DNA of 64,000 nt from Limnanthes douglasii subsp. nivea (GCA_036936605.1 JAUPFV010000005.1:229739770-229803769); one strand, 5' to 3'. Positions 1 to 11,822 are shown, counted from the first letter of the stretch. The notes: a model not told the origin generated them from the sequence alone. Program-made: numbers and translations.

Positions 1-821
1 TAGTATACCCCCTCAGGCTCTCTTCAACTCCATGTTGACAGTTAACGATTGTGTCTTTATTCTCTTGGAATTTCTCACGTCCAACAACGTGCTGTCCGAA
101 CATGATCTACAATATATCACAGTTTTTTATACAACGATGTGATAAATAGTTATATCACTTTGAACCGCCATCCTTAAACGTTTGAGAAAATGTCAGGCAT
201 AACAGCTTGTCATCATCATCATCAAAGTTTATCATAATTTTTTTAAACTTCTCAATATGGTTGTCTAAATCTTGATTCCCATCTATATATTCAAACATAA
301 ACATATCAAAGCACTTCGACATATAACCTGAAAAGATCTTAGTGGAAAACAAAGAAGATCTCAAACTATCCCGGTTTTTTATAGACTACTCCTATGCCTT
401 CGTAAGAGACTGCGTACAAACCCTCATCAGAAACGGTTACAAATTGATTGCTAATACGATAATCAAAGCTCTTACTTCCAGATGGCAACTAGACATGGGG
501 TGTTGCTTGATCCCCTCTACCAACAGTTGCTACCCTATCTCTGTCATCGGACATGTGTGTCCTTTTGTCAATATTATTTTTTCTTTTTTGAACCATTGGC
601 TCGATGAGATGCGCGACGGTGGTCCAAGCATTATTTTTGAACTTTGCTTCCTAATGTTCCTCTCACGTAGATAATATTTTGATGTTGAAATAGATTCATT
701 CGATTGTAAACATAATAGTCGTTGGACTTTGTAAAATCGTAATGAAGTTGATATCTCGCTTTCTTCTTCGAAGAGTAATGGTTTCGGCTCCTGTTTGCGT
801 CATGCTTTTTATAGGACCAAT
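1..821 (-). pseudogene. Element E gag, C-terminal part (Tat-lineage gypsy), broken by element B
   Basis: Read on the minus strand this is the capsid-like part of a gypsy gag: a conserved stretch with IMINFDDDDDKLLCLTFSQTF lies near 155-280, and further down (towards position 1) come traces of the next conserved blocks, a QHVVGREKF-like stretch and an EESLRGYI-like stretch that correspond to RRQFVR and NESLKEYI in element A. The upstream half (400-821) is Lys/Arg/Ser-rich with several SSKKK-like runs, as in the basic region of the other gags here. Several stops and frameshifts break it. The frame resumes at 28520 on the far side of element B, so B was inserted inside this gag. Gag would form the cytoplasmic virus-like particle. 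The left end of E lies outside the window. Confidence 0.75.
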
Positions 822-1245
822 TGATAAGTTCAAATATTTCTTAGTTATTAATCCTGTTAAAACTATGTTTGTATGAGAGTATGTGTCACATAAATGTTCG
901 TATGCGGATATTTGTAGAGAGAAAAACTGAATGAGTAGAGAGAGAAAGAGACCAAAAGAATAAATATGGCAATCATTGACTAATCATTGGATCATTTCCC
1001 CAAAAAAGGAATGTCCTTTACATAGTTATGAGGTAGGTTTCGAATTTACATATTTACCCTATCATAAATGGATCTTTTCACATCATCCATTTACTATTCA
1101 TAAACAAGTTTACTAGTTATTACATACGACCCCCTAAACCCTTATATTTGCTTTAGTTTAGTCCTTGACATTTAACCACATCAACTTAAACCTTTTATTC
1201 ATCATATTAACGCTTATTCCTCACCATATATTTCTCCCATTATCA
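822..1245 (-). repeat. Element B 3' LTR
   Basis: This 424-bp block is repeated at 28086-28519. It begins TGATAAGTT on plus and ends TTATCA, giving TG...CA termini. It is followed on plus by gtagccccc, the complement of a purine-rich tract GGGGGCTAC that would prime plus-strand synthesis next to a minus-oriented 3' LTR. The right-hand copy carries an extra tandem duplication of the cataaatgttcgtatg segment that this copy has only once. Confidence 0.85.
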
Positions 1246-2028
1246 GTAGCCCCCAACTCCATGTGAAGGTACTTAAACAATGACTAATTTATAGAGATAA
1301 ACCTTTCTTTCTCTTGAGTCCCCTTAGATTTTTATTCCTTTAGGTTTCCTTGTCGGACTACTCCCTCAAATATGATTTTTGTTGAGCTACTTCTCTATTG
1401 AATTCTTATAATAAGTTTTTTTCCTGATGTCCTCGTATTATTGTGCTTTCATTTCTCCGTCGGATTATTACTCCTCTGATATTTCCTTAGATCCCTGAAG
1501 TGGATTTTTCTTTTCAATGGATCTCATCAGATATTCCACTAGTGTAAATCTTCCTCGAATCATTCTTTATCATGGGTTCTTCTTCAGATTCATGACTTCA
1601 CCATTAACAATGATAACCTCATTCTCCCATATCATTAAGTTTAGTTTGCATGCGCTCTTCTAACTATTAATCATGTCACAAATATTTTTGAGTGGGGACA
1701 TCATCACTAACCACGTGTCGGTTACTTGCTAGCACACGCTAACATGCCTCCTGTAATTGTTTGTGACGAAACTGACGTGTCAAATAGATTTTCACACTTC
1801 CCAAGACTTATATGCATCGAGTCATCACTTAAATCCGTTGCTTATCGAAAATGACCCTCTAACTTATTTGGGCACTCACACCCTTAGAAGCCCATACCCC
1901 CTCTATACATACTTGCCTTCAATCATATTTTTAAGTTTGCGCATATTTACTCAGATCAAAAGAGTTAAGAAAACCTTGTTTTAGAGAGATAAATAACTTG
2001 TCTCACTAAATTCCTTTTCTGACCTTTC
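1246..2028. other. Non-coding leader between B 3' LTR and its aORF
   Basis: No open frame of note. It holds the B polypurine tract (complement of gtagccccc at 1246-1254) and, near its end, the TATACATA box for the antisense ORF. The equivalent stretch in element C is shorter (8396-8834). Confidence 0.5.
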
Positions 2029-4792
2029 ATGTTTAAAGAGTTTGTAAGTCTTGAATGATACAAACTCCGGAGGTGGTTCAATATCTTAAACAATGCTGGA
2101 GAATGGAGAGCTGCCAGTATTAGAGAGCAACCCACTCCTATAGAGATTTTTCAAATAATATTTCGCAATAATTGGTTTCCTCTCTGGACTAGCTTCAATA
2201 TAGCAGGAGCCTCAGGTAGCCATTCTTCATCTGTTCCACTTACTACCAAGTTCATCGGTCAATCTTGTTTGGAACATAACAAGGGTAACCTTTACTCTTC
2301 TAAAGATGCTTAGAAATCTTCACCATTTATTCTGATAGGTGGTGATAAAGAAAAACTTGCAGAAACAAGTAAGGGAGATCGACCTAAAATAAAGAAATCA
2401 CTGAGGCCAACTAAGCGGTCTACGAAAATTTAAATCACAATTGTTGTTGCAACCCCAAAAATAACTCCACAAGGTACCCCGCAAACCACCCTTGAGTCCT
2501 CAAAATCCTACTTCAAAGAATATTCGACCAGGGAAGGTCTTGAAATCCATTAATGAAATTCAAGAAAAAAATTTGGTTGACAAATCAGATACTGATCAAG
2601 AGGGAAAAAATATGAATCAAGTGGAATCTCAACCTATTTAAGATATCCCTGCACTAATTCCCATTTCCGGACCTTTTGTACCTGGTTGGGAATTTTGTCT
2701 CCTCCCGTTGATATTATGACCATTTCTCATGTTCACCAAGGAGAAAATTTCGAGGTGAAAATTCAAGAAAGATAAGAACAAATGTACTTCAAGTTTACCT
2801 TCGAATATAGAAGATATCTTAGAAAATAACCTTCGCAAAATTGAGGCCAAACACTTGCTCGCACTTTATAAGATAAAGTACAAGTATTTCCACCCGTCCA
2901 AGGAGGTTAAAATAAGGGATTGGTGGGGTATTACTGACAATATTATGATTCGGTTCCCTACAATTGGAGAAACATCAGTGTCTGTTCGTGATCACGAATT
3001 GATTATCTATATAGATATCATGAGCGAGGGTCTTTGCCTGCCTCTTGACCATGCATTAGTAGAATATTTTCACCTGATTGAATTTTTTCCGACTCAAGTT
3101 GGCCCCAACATGTGGTATACCCTCATGGCATGCATTATGGCTTCCAGGATCGCTTATATTGAATTCTTAATGGAGGAGTTTGTTGGACAAGTATGTCTAA
3201 GAACTCTCACTTTCCTTTTTATTCTCTAGGTCTTAGAAGATAATATAAAGTTGTGAAAGATTTTTTAGAAACTGATAAGAAATAGAAACAATAATTCATT
3301 TTTGTTTCCGGGCCTTGGGAGACCGGGTTCGAGCATTCCGAGGAGATGCGCCATCGACTGACTTTGAAATGGACCAGACGGGTTATTTACTTTCATACTT
3401 ATTTTATGTTGTTTGTTCAAATTATTCGATCTAAAATATTTTTTTGTGGACTTCTATGAAAGGGATTTCCAAACCGTTTGTGGACCATGTTAAATCCGCG
3501 AGTAAAATCTTTACAGAATTGAGCTTTTGGTCTGGTACCAACTGGAACTACAAGTTCTATAGATATTTCACTTCCTCGAACTTGGTTAGGAGCCATATTT
3601 AGAGGTGTGATTTAAGTCAAGCGAAATCATTAAAGTTACTTATGGTACCCCATAAAAAGTGCAGTGCTTAAGAGTTTAGAAGGATTGGATAACCTTTTTT
3701 TCCTTCCCACCATAGCTAGGGCTCCTAGTCACCAGGATGCTAAAAAATCTGATGAGGAGTAGAATAACACCGATGGTGACACTGACTTAGAGGCTAAAGT
3801 CCGACAAGAACAACAAGTTGAAATCCGAGAAGAATAACAAGTTGGTAATAACTTTGAAGTTGTGGTCGAAGTGAGACCTGCTGGGAGGGAAGGTGATGTG
3901 AGACCAATAAGGAGATTTGCTTCCCAAGAGAAAAAGAAGAATAAGTTGATAGTAAAGAGGGAGATGATAAAACTACTGGTCCAATTTTGCCTCTTATAAA
4001 AAGGGTTGTTGTTATTGACTTAGATTATGCTGAGTAGTTTGTTCCCCAAAGAAGGCAAGCTACTAACCAAGGAAACCAGGAAGAAATTCCAGGGGAAAGA
4101 GAAAATATTTCCCCAGCCTTGGCTTATTTCGACGTTTATGAGAATAATTTTGTTGCCAATAAGCTTAAAAGGTTGCTTCACGATGCTGCTCTCCTAGAAA
4201 GGAAAGCCAACCGCAAAGATCGCTATAACACCAAAGTCATCCAAAGAAGAGCCAAAGTGAAAAGGTTAGAAGATAAACTCACCCGTGAGAAGGAAACATC
4301 TGCTGAGCATTTGAAAAATATTACTGTATTAGAGACTAAATTTTCTGAAGAAAAAGAGAAGTTTGATGATGAGAGGGAACGATTTATCACTAAGGATGTC
4401 GAATGGGATAGTCTCATCAACGATCTTTTTGACTCTTGTATAAGACTCAAAATTAATTTGAGAACGTTGTTAAACAGATGGAAAAGCTTTCCACGGAGAA
4501 GGAATCCTTGAAGAAAAAATTTGAGGATGATAAGAAGAAATGTTTTGAGGAATACCCTGCTGATTATGTCTCTCGCCTCGAAAAAAAGGATGCCAATATA
4601 AAGTCGGCTTTAGTTTTAGAGATACATGAACACTTTCCTGATTTGAAGCTAGGAAGCCTTTAAGGGCGCGTTATCAAAACACATCGCCTAGTAGGAGTTT
4701 CTTTAGAGGATGAAATGACTTCAAGCGACTCAGAAATTTCTTTCTCTGGCTATGGTTCCTCAGTAGATAGTAAAGAAGGTGTCGTTTCTTAA
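2029..4792 (+). pseudogene. Element B antisense ORF (aORF), decayed
   Basis: It runs opposite to B's gag-pol, between pol and the 3' LTR, the position of the antisense accessory gene known in Tat-lineage elements. The conserved central domain is open at about 2855-3229, with blocks such as RFPTIGE, ALVEYFHLIEF and PNMWYTLMACIMASR that recur in the aORFs of A, C, I and J. A coiled-coil region rich in Lys and Glu lies at 4119-4663 and ends with an EHFPDL-like block. A TATA-like TATACATA at 1904-1911 lies about 125 bp before the ATG at 2029. The position of the conserved intron is recognisable near 3393-3450, but its acceptor reads GG instead of AG and the reading phase is off by one. Many stops. 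Function unknown; the start is uncertain. Confidence 0.7.
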
Positions 4793-5220
4793 TAAAATTA
4801 GGTTTATTACTTTTCGTGCTGAATTTCATCTTTTTTGGTAACTCTTTCTTACTAATCACCTTTTGGTTCCCTTCGTCGTACTTTTGTTAAACTTTCATGT
4901 TTGTACAACATACTTTGTATTGTGAAAGTTTTTAATGAGGAGGTTCTTCGGTTACATATTATCCCTTGTAACTTGATATTGTTATCCCCCTACTCTAAGT
5001 TTTTTCATGTGAAAATACTCAATACTTATCTTTTGCAAAACACTCATACTTTCGAGTCAAACTTTTTTATGTGATTTTTTTATTATATCTAACTTTTATA
5101 GAAATTGTCACATTCTTATTCCTCCATGATTTTTCACATAAAAATGTTTTCTCTTAAGTTTTTATAAAAATACCCACATTCTTCTTCCAAAGTTTCTCAC
5201 ATGAAAATATAAATTGTTGA

Positions 5221-5518
5221 CCAACATTCGTTGGTAGACCCTTCTAATTTAAAAAACATGAACATTATTATCTAACATTCATTTTAAGATCTTTCTAGTT
5301 CAAATATATAAACATTGTTACCTAACATTCATTAGAGGGCCTTTCTAGTTGAAGATAATGAACATTGTCACCTAACATTCATTGGAAGGCCTTTCTAGTT
5401 CAAAATGATGAACATTATCACCCAACATTTATTGGAAGGCCTTTCTACTTCAAAATGATGAACATCGTCACCCAACATTCATTGGAAGGCCTCTCTAGTT
5501 CAAAATGATGAACATTGT
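5221..5518. repeat. Tandem array, about six copies of a 50-bp unit, inside element B
   Basis: A unit containing aacattcattggaaggcc and tctagttcaaaatgatgaac repeats with a 50-bp period; the last three copies are nearly identical and the first ones are degenerate. It lies between the aORF end and the pol end. Amplified tandem repeats in the 3' internal region are known for Tat-lineage elements such as Retand. A vaguer periodic stretch sits at the same place in fragment M (43800-44050). Confidence 0.9.
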
Positions 5519-5654
5519 AGAAGTTATTTTAAGATGGAAAATAAATCTTATATATAAATCGGTTATTAGGGCACCTCATTAAAACCTTCTTGTGCCACCA
5601 GGATATGAAAGAGTATGCCACCGATACTTACATAAGTTCTCAAAGAAAATATTT

Positions 5655-8026
5655 ACAACTTTATATATTCATTTTAAATATAACTTGAGATGCCCAATAT
5701 TCCATGGGTGAAAGAGATATTTTCCTTTCTTATCTTTGAGTCGATATGTTCCCGGTTTGACTTTCTTCGTTAGCGTATGTTGAACTTCCCAATTATGACC
5801 TAACTTGCCAAGCCGCTTTTGTTTTGTATGAAGGAACACCTTCCTCAAAACTTTGTCTCTTGCTTTGAATTCTCATCTCCTAACCTTTGAAGCATATCGA
5901 CTTGTCATAAAGTCTGATAGTGTAGAGAATTCAGATGAGCCCTTCTTCTTTTTTCTTCCACCAAATCTAACTCTATGCGCTTTCCTTCATCATTTGTCTC
6001 CTTAGAGTATCCGTTGAGCCTATACAAGGGGAATAATTATCTCGGACGAAACCACTGCATCCATTCCATAAACCAATGCGAATGGTGATTCTTGTGTTGC
6101 AGTCCGGGGAGTACTCTGTAAGCCCATAAAACATTTTGTAGATAATCCGGCCATTTTCCAACCTTACCTTCCAAGTTTTTTTTAGGCCATCCAAAACTGT
6201 CTGATTGGAAACCTCGACTTGGCCATTCTCTCGGAGATGGAAAGGTGTCGAGAAGCACTGTTGTATCACTTTAGAAGCACAAAAAGCTTTCATTTATTTG
6301 TTATCGAACTGTGGTCCATTGTCCTTAGTTATTTTCCTTGGAACCCCAAAATGAAAATAAATATTAGAAATAATAAATATGATCACATCCTTATCTTTCT
6401 TTCCTGCTAATGGTTCAGCTTCCACCCAATTAAAAAAATAATCCATTGCGATGATTATTGTCTGTCGTCCTCCTGATGACATTGGTAATAGTCCAATCAA
6501 GTCAATACCCCGTCTCTTCTGAGCATCTAGAATACTTTTATTCACACAATATGACATGATTTGACACTACAAAGTAAATATACAGCTTCTATTCTTAGTA
6601 CTTGGAAAAAAGGAGCACACTTATCCGACAATCGTGATATGAATTTGTTTAACGATGCCAATCTTCCCGTTAGGATTTGCACCTCTTTGATCATTCATGG
6701 TGGTGCCATAGTGCTCAAAGCCTTTAGCTATACCGGATCGACTTCTATCCTGCGCTCACTGATTATATACCCTAGGAACTTTCCGGATCTTACCCCAAAT
6801 GTATATTGTTCTATATTTAATTTTAAATTTATCTTTATCAAGTTAGGAAAACTTTCTTTTAAGTCTGCCAAATGGTTCTCATCCCTTGCACTCTTGACTA
6901 ACATGTCATCGATATACACTTCTACATTTCTTCCAATCTGAGTCTTAAAAGTGTTATTTACCAAGTGTTGGTAGGTTTCTCTAGCATTATTCAACCCAAA
7001 TGACATTACCTTATAACAATGCAAGCCTCTTCCGGTGATAAAAGTAGTACTCTCATGATCTTTTAGGTCCATTTGGATGTGATTATATCCGTCGTAAACA
7101 TCCATTAAATAAAGTAGTCGATTTCTGAAGGTTGAATCAACTAACTGATCGATTCTTGGTACATGAAAAAAATCTTTGGGACAAGCTATATTTAGATCAG
7201 TGAAATTCACACACATTCGCCACTTGCCATTCTTTTTCTTTACTAGGATCGGATTAGCAATCCATAAAGGATATTGTAACTCACGTATGTGACCGACTTT
7301 AGTCAAACAACCTACCTCTACCATAATAGCTTCATAATTTTCTTGAGAAAAAGATCGTCTCTTCTGGATTATCGGACGAACATTACTTCGTACTGCCAGC
7401 TTATGACAAATAATATCCGTAGAGATCCCCGTGACATCCTCTGTGCACATGCAAAAAAATGTAATTTCGTTGACAAAAAAATGATTAAATTTTCTTTTAC
7501 CTCCAAAGATAGCTTTGTGGCGATTTTGAGGCTTTTACCCGGAGAAAAAACATGGTCCTCAAAGCTTTCGTCTAGGACCATGAATCTGGAGGCTTCCCTC
7601 GGATCATCTACGGGATTGGATCTCGAAGGAAGCCCCACTAATTGCTATTTTTTTATTCAACCCCCTTGATCTGTTTAGGGGCCAAAGCTGTTCGATAACA
7701 TTATCTTGCCATCTTTTGAATGCTTTTAACCGTTCCCACATTATTCTCCATAACATATTATAAACATTGATGAATGGTTGGTGGAAAAACATGCATTTTA
7801 GACAACCAAAACCTTTAGAAGATAGCATTATAAGATGTTTGGGAATTTACCACAATGAACAAGACTGTGACACTTTATTGAACGGTCCCCGACCCAGCTA
7901 GACTCTTCCCTCAAATTCTCCTACTACCTCAGCTGTAGCCCCAGTAAATCCTACTATCATCCGATCTGATCGTAGAATCGTCGATGGATTTTTGATCTGG
8001 TTATAAGTAGTCATAAACATAATGTT
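5655..8026 (-). pseudogene. Element B pol: protease C-terminus, RT and integrase, with RNase H deleted
   Basis: Minus-strand order: protease tail (8026 to about 7660, with a GFTGATAEVV block), RT (about 7640-6600; the longest open piece is 6728-7450) with VKKKNGKWRMCVNFTDLN, MDVYDGYNHIQ and the catalytic YIDDMLVK, then integrase core (6557-5973) with DLIGLLPMSSGG and KDNGPQFDNK, and the C-terminal tail ending in HPWNIGHLKLYLK near 5655. The frame jumps at about 6580-6600 straight from the end of RT (CAPFFQVLR) to the integrase core: compared with element A about 1.4 kb is missing, covering both RNase H domains and the HHCC finger. In element A the catalytic aspartate blocks are complete. A dead polyprotein. 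Confidence 0.85.
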
Positions 8027-8031
8027 GGTCG
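8027..8031. repeat. Target-site duplication ggtcg, left copy (element C)
   Basis: The pentamer ggtcg directly precedes the left LTR of C and is repeated at 15387-15391 directly after the right LTR. Five-bp duplications are the norm for gypsy integrases. The site lies in B's protease. Confidence 0.85.
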
Positions 8032-8395
8032 TTGATAGGATAATTTCTGGCTTGAGGGTGTTTTGGGTGGTTTGTAGATTAGATTAAGTTTTAGTAGAGT
8101 ATAATGAGAGAAGAGTGGTGTGTGTTTGTATTTAATATCTTTAGTCAAAAGTCATCTCTCTTAAATGAAATTGGTTGGGGTATTTATACTAATTTTGTGA
8201 CCCATGGGCTTTCCAGGATGGACCATGGATTCAGGTCAAGTTTAAGGACCCTTAAGCCCAAGATATGGAACGGTCAACAGTCTGCTGAGTAACAATCCAC
8301 TTGATTGTATTATTCAGTGTGGCATGGTATTGAATATGTCCGAACTTTCTTCGGATGATGTAGTGAGTCGGTATCAAAGAAATCTGACCCTATCA
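8032..8395 (-). repeat. Element C 3' LTR (left copy)
   Basis: 364 bp, ending CTATCA on plus and followed by gtagcccctttt, the complement of the PPT. A TATA-like TATAAATAC on the minus strand corresponds to plus 8180-8188. It aligns over its length with 15022-15386 and with 11493-11822. Confidence 0.9.
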
Positions 8396-8732
8396 GTAGC
8401 CCTTTTAGGTCTTGCAAAGATAATTTGGACGAGCTAACTCGTAGAGAAAAGAATTGGTTTGTATCTGAAGTGAATTTTGATTTGGTTTGTATTCGAGGTG
8501 AATCGTGACCGGATATGAAGAGGCTTCATTTGTAGTTGAGAATTCCAAAAGTTAAAATTTTGAAGTATGACACGTGTCGTGTTTTGGTTCAATCTTTCAC
8601 CGTTTTTTCTCCTAGGTACTTGTACTTGATTTTCAAAAAGTAATTAGGGTGTAACCACCACGCTTCCTAGCCCATAATCATTACTTTTGATCGATTTATC
8701 TCCCCTAGGTGAAACCCCATGCCTCTCACCTC

Positions 8733-8740
8733 TATATAAA
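8733..8740 (+). promoter_or_regulatory. TATA box of the element C antisense ORF
   Basis: TATATAAA lies in a C/T-rich context about 102 bp upstream of the aORF ATG at 8835 and outside the LTR. The same spacing is found in element A (minus 26206-26214, ATG at 26106) and about 92 bp in element I. Confidence 0.6.
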
Positions 8741-8834
8741 CCATTATTTATTTTATCTCTCTGAAACTTGAAGAAATTTCTAGAGAGAGAAAGCTTGATT
8801 TTATAACTCTAAACTGAATCTGGGTAATTTATAT

Positions 8835-11491
8835 ATGTTCACAACTAGAAACGCTTTGGTGAAAGGAAGTTGGTTAAACTTATCTGATTTGGAAAAAGAA
8901 AGAAGAGAGGCAAGAATCACAGTAGGACTCCCTGCATCTCCAGGTGGAGAGATCACCCAAACAAGGCCAAATACAGACATAAGCTCATCATCATCAAGAA
9001 CATCGGTAATTCGAAGGGTCCTTAAAACTTTTACCTAAAGAAAAAGAAGTTTCTGGTGTTAGAAAACCTTCACCCATTTTTGCTATAGGATGAGACGCTG
9101 AAAATGTCACCCCTCGAAGGTTCACACGCCTTTCAAAGGCCAAAAGCCCTCCTCCGCCCTCAAAACATACCAGTTTAGAGACAATGAAGCCTTATGTAGA
9201 TCCTAAACTGTCCGAACAATAGTCAAACATAATGGAGGAAGTTATAGAGGACAGTGAGGAAGATACCTCATTCGAGACGTCCGAACAAATGGAAGAAACT
9301 GCACCAGATCGGACAAACAAAGGTAAAGTGGGACTGCCCAACACTGAGTCACTTCCGGAGTGCCTGAAGGGAAAAGTGAGGCCCAACTTTACCTAATAGC
9401 TATTCACAAAATTTCTTATGTGTATACACACACTACCGAACTAGGTCGGATAAGAATAAAATGGGGCTTTCCGGAGTCCGTTAAGCTGAGAATCCCAATT
9501 ACTCCGGGAACTCCCATAGACTGCAAGGCCAATAAGTTGATGGTGTATACCGAAGTGCTCAACTGGGGCCTTCAGTTCCCTTTGGATCCAGAAATAGTTA
9601 GGTATTTCCACCTAATAAAACTGTGCCCAAGTCAGTTGAGTCTGAACGCCTGATATACTTTGCTGGCTAGTATTATGGCATTTAGGCTGTAAAAAATTAC
9701 CCTGCCCATGGAGAAATTTGCTGTCGTGGCCGGTCTATGCAAGAACCATCACATCCCATCTATCATTACAACATGGAAAATGACTACAAACTGGTGAATG
9801 ACCTGTTGGAGTCTAAGAAGCCATGAAGGACTCAATTTCTCTTCATCAGTGGAGCGTGGGAGAATGGAAAAAAGATAAACTCCATGGACAATCCAAGTCA
9901 ACTGACTAGTCGTTGGAAAAGTTCAGGTAAATTCTGTTCGGGTTTTTATTAGCCTCCACCTTTTATGTTGATATTCCGAACTGATTGTTGTGTCTTCTTG
10001 TAGTATTTTCAAAAATGTTTTTAGAGCACTTGGAGGCAGGAAAAGCTACATTTGTCAAGTTGAATGAATGAGCATTGAAGAATTGGGGACTCGCTTACTA
10101 TAACTGTTTCACCTATGGAAAAATGTTGAGGTCTCACTTATGGAATACCACGGGGAACAAATACCTTTCTTGGGAACAACTGACCACTCATCCCTCATCG
10201 GATATCATTTGAAAGAGGGTTGAGGCTAAGGATGGAAAACTCCACTTGCCAGCTCGAAACAAAGCCCATAGTCACCTGGACAAAATCAAGAACAAGAAAA
10301 AGGAGAAATCTGAAGTTGACTTATCTCACCAAATCTCCGAAGGTGTTGGTTCGGAGAATCCAGAAGGAATCAACGCCATTTTGTTAGACAAAATTGCAGC
10401 CACAATAGGGGAAACCGATATTTGAGATCATCTGATCCAAATTAAGAAAAAAAGTCACAAAATGTGCAAAGAAGGCAGTGACCCAAGAGCTGGAAAGAAA
10501 AGGAAAAGTAGCTCGGGGACAAAGATAATACTTAGTCCTTCAGAAGTTCCTCCCCTTCCTACTGATATTCCTCCACAAGAAGAGGTTCCACCTAACCCTC
10601 ATTCTCCAATGTTTCCAATAGCCGAATAGTCAGCTGTCGAATGAGAGGTTAACCTGGATGAATTTCGTAATATGTATTTTAATGACCTTCATAAATGTGA
10701 CTTTGAACAGACCTTTCCTCAAACCACCATAGCCAACACTGTAACTTATAATGGTCAGTCATACAAGGTATCAAGTGAGCAGGATACTTTGATTCATGAC
10801 ATCTTGGGCTATATCAGGTCGATAGTTGATATAGAGAGAGGCAAGTTAGGGATCATACTAAGGACATAACTTCTCTCACCACAGATAATCAAAACTTGAA
10901 GAATTCCTTTTCTTCCGAAAAACAGAAAGTTGAAACTTTACTTAAAGAGAAAGAGGAACTGAACTCTGAACTAAACCAGGCCAATGCTGCCCATGAGGAC
11001 ATCAACACCAAGTACTCCATACTGGAAACTACCACCTCCACTGAGATTAAATTGTTGAAGGAACAAAAAGTTACCATTGCCAGCACTATCAGTACTTTGT
11101 CTGAAGAGCAAGTTAGGTTAGAGAGGCTTATCAAAGAGAAAAAAAATGGAAATACTTCATTAATAAAGAAACAAGCCCAAAAGATAGCTGCAGTAGTAGA
11201 GAAGTTTGTCGTCGATGTGGTGAATTCTTTGGAAAAAGGGATGAAGGCATTAAATCTGATGTGGTTATGCTATTTCATGAGACCTTTCCAAATAAAAACC
11301 TTGGGCCTTTATGGAAATACGTACCATACGAGGAGATACCTTTTCACACCATGCCAGATGAAGATAAACACGGTTGTTCTTCACCAAGTGGGAGTGACTC
11401 TGATGTAGGAACCGATGAAAGTTCCAGCACTGACACCAAGATTCCCACCAAAGATGTAGGTAAGGAAAAGATCGAAGGGAATGAACCCTAA
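8835..11491 (+). pseudogene. Element C antisense ORF (aORF), two exons
   Basis: It starts MFTTRNALVKG, almost the same start as the aORF of element A (MFTSRNALIKG), which supports ATG 8835. Exon 1 (8835-9926) holds a Ser/Pro-rich N-terminus and the conserved central domain (AELGRIRIKWG-like, VLNWGLQFPLDPEIVRYFHLIKLCPSQ blocks); a GT...AG intron follows at 9927-10003; exon 2 runs through HLEAGKATFVKLNE, a Lys-rich linker and a Glu/Lys coiled coil (about 10890-11230). It ends EGNEP-stop at 11489-11491, a terminus shared with element J (EGNKP-stop). Nonsense codons occur at several points (for example about 9222 and 10070) and a frameshift near 10880. Function unknown; antisense genes at this place are documented for Tat-lineage elements such as Grande. 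Confidence 0.75.
9927..10003 (+). other. Intron of the element C aORF (phase 1, 77 bp)
   Basis: Exon 1 ends ...WKSS with one spare base before GTAAATT; a T-rich tract and TTCTTGTAG precede exon 2, which restores the frame as V-FSKMFLEHLEAG. The same phase-1 junction is seen at 51336-51423 (J), 47923-48000 (I) and minus 24678-24750 (A). Confidence 0.75.
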
Positions 11492-11492
11492 G

Positions 11493-11822
11493 GGATAATT
11501 TGTAGATTGGATTAAGTTTTAGTAGAGTATAATGAGAGAAGAGTGGTGTGTGCTTGTATTTAATATTTCTAGTCAAAAGTCCTCTCTCTTAAATGAAGTT
11601 GTTTGGGGTATTTATACTAATTTGTGACCCATGGGCCTTCCTGGTCGGGCCATGGATTCGGGTCAAGCTTAAGGACCATAAGCCCAATATAGGGAATGGC
11701 CAGCAACCTGCTGAGTCACAATCCACTTGATCGTACTGTTTAGTTTGGCATGGTATTAAATATGTCTAAACTGCCCTTCAGATGATGAAGTGAGTCGGTA
11801 TCAAATAAATCTGACCCTATCA
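11493..11822 (-). repeat. Third, internal LTR copy of element C
   Basis: 330 bp aligning to both outer LTRs. Its right end (CTATCA) is the exact LTR terminus and abuts RNase H/RT coding at LALALVI. Its left end lacks the first bases, and about 25 bp near the start (tggcttgagggtgtt...) are missing between two TTTG microhomologies. It directly follows the aORF stop (ccctaag/ggataattt). It stands in for about 3.5 kb of RNase H and integrase that element A has. No target duplication flanks it, so it is not a plain solo LTR. Confidence 0.85.

Noticed and set aside
342..674. Plus-strand ORF of 110 codons at the left end
   Set aside because: It is opposite the E gag and has no recognisable domain.
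5221..5518. CRISPR-like array
   Set aside because: The units are adjacent and degenerate without unique spacers, and the DNA is plant nuclear; it is a retrotransposon tandem repeat.
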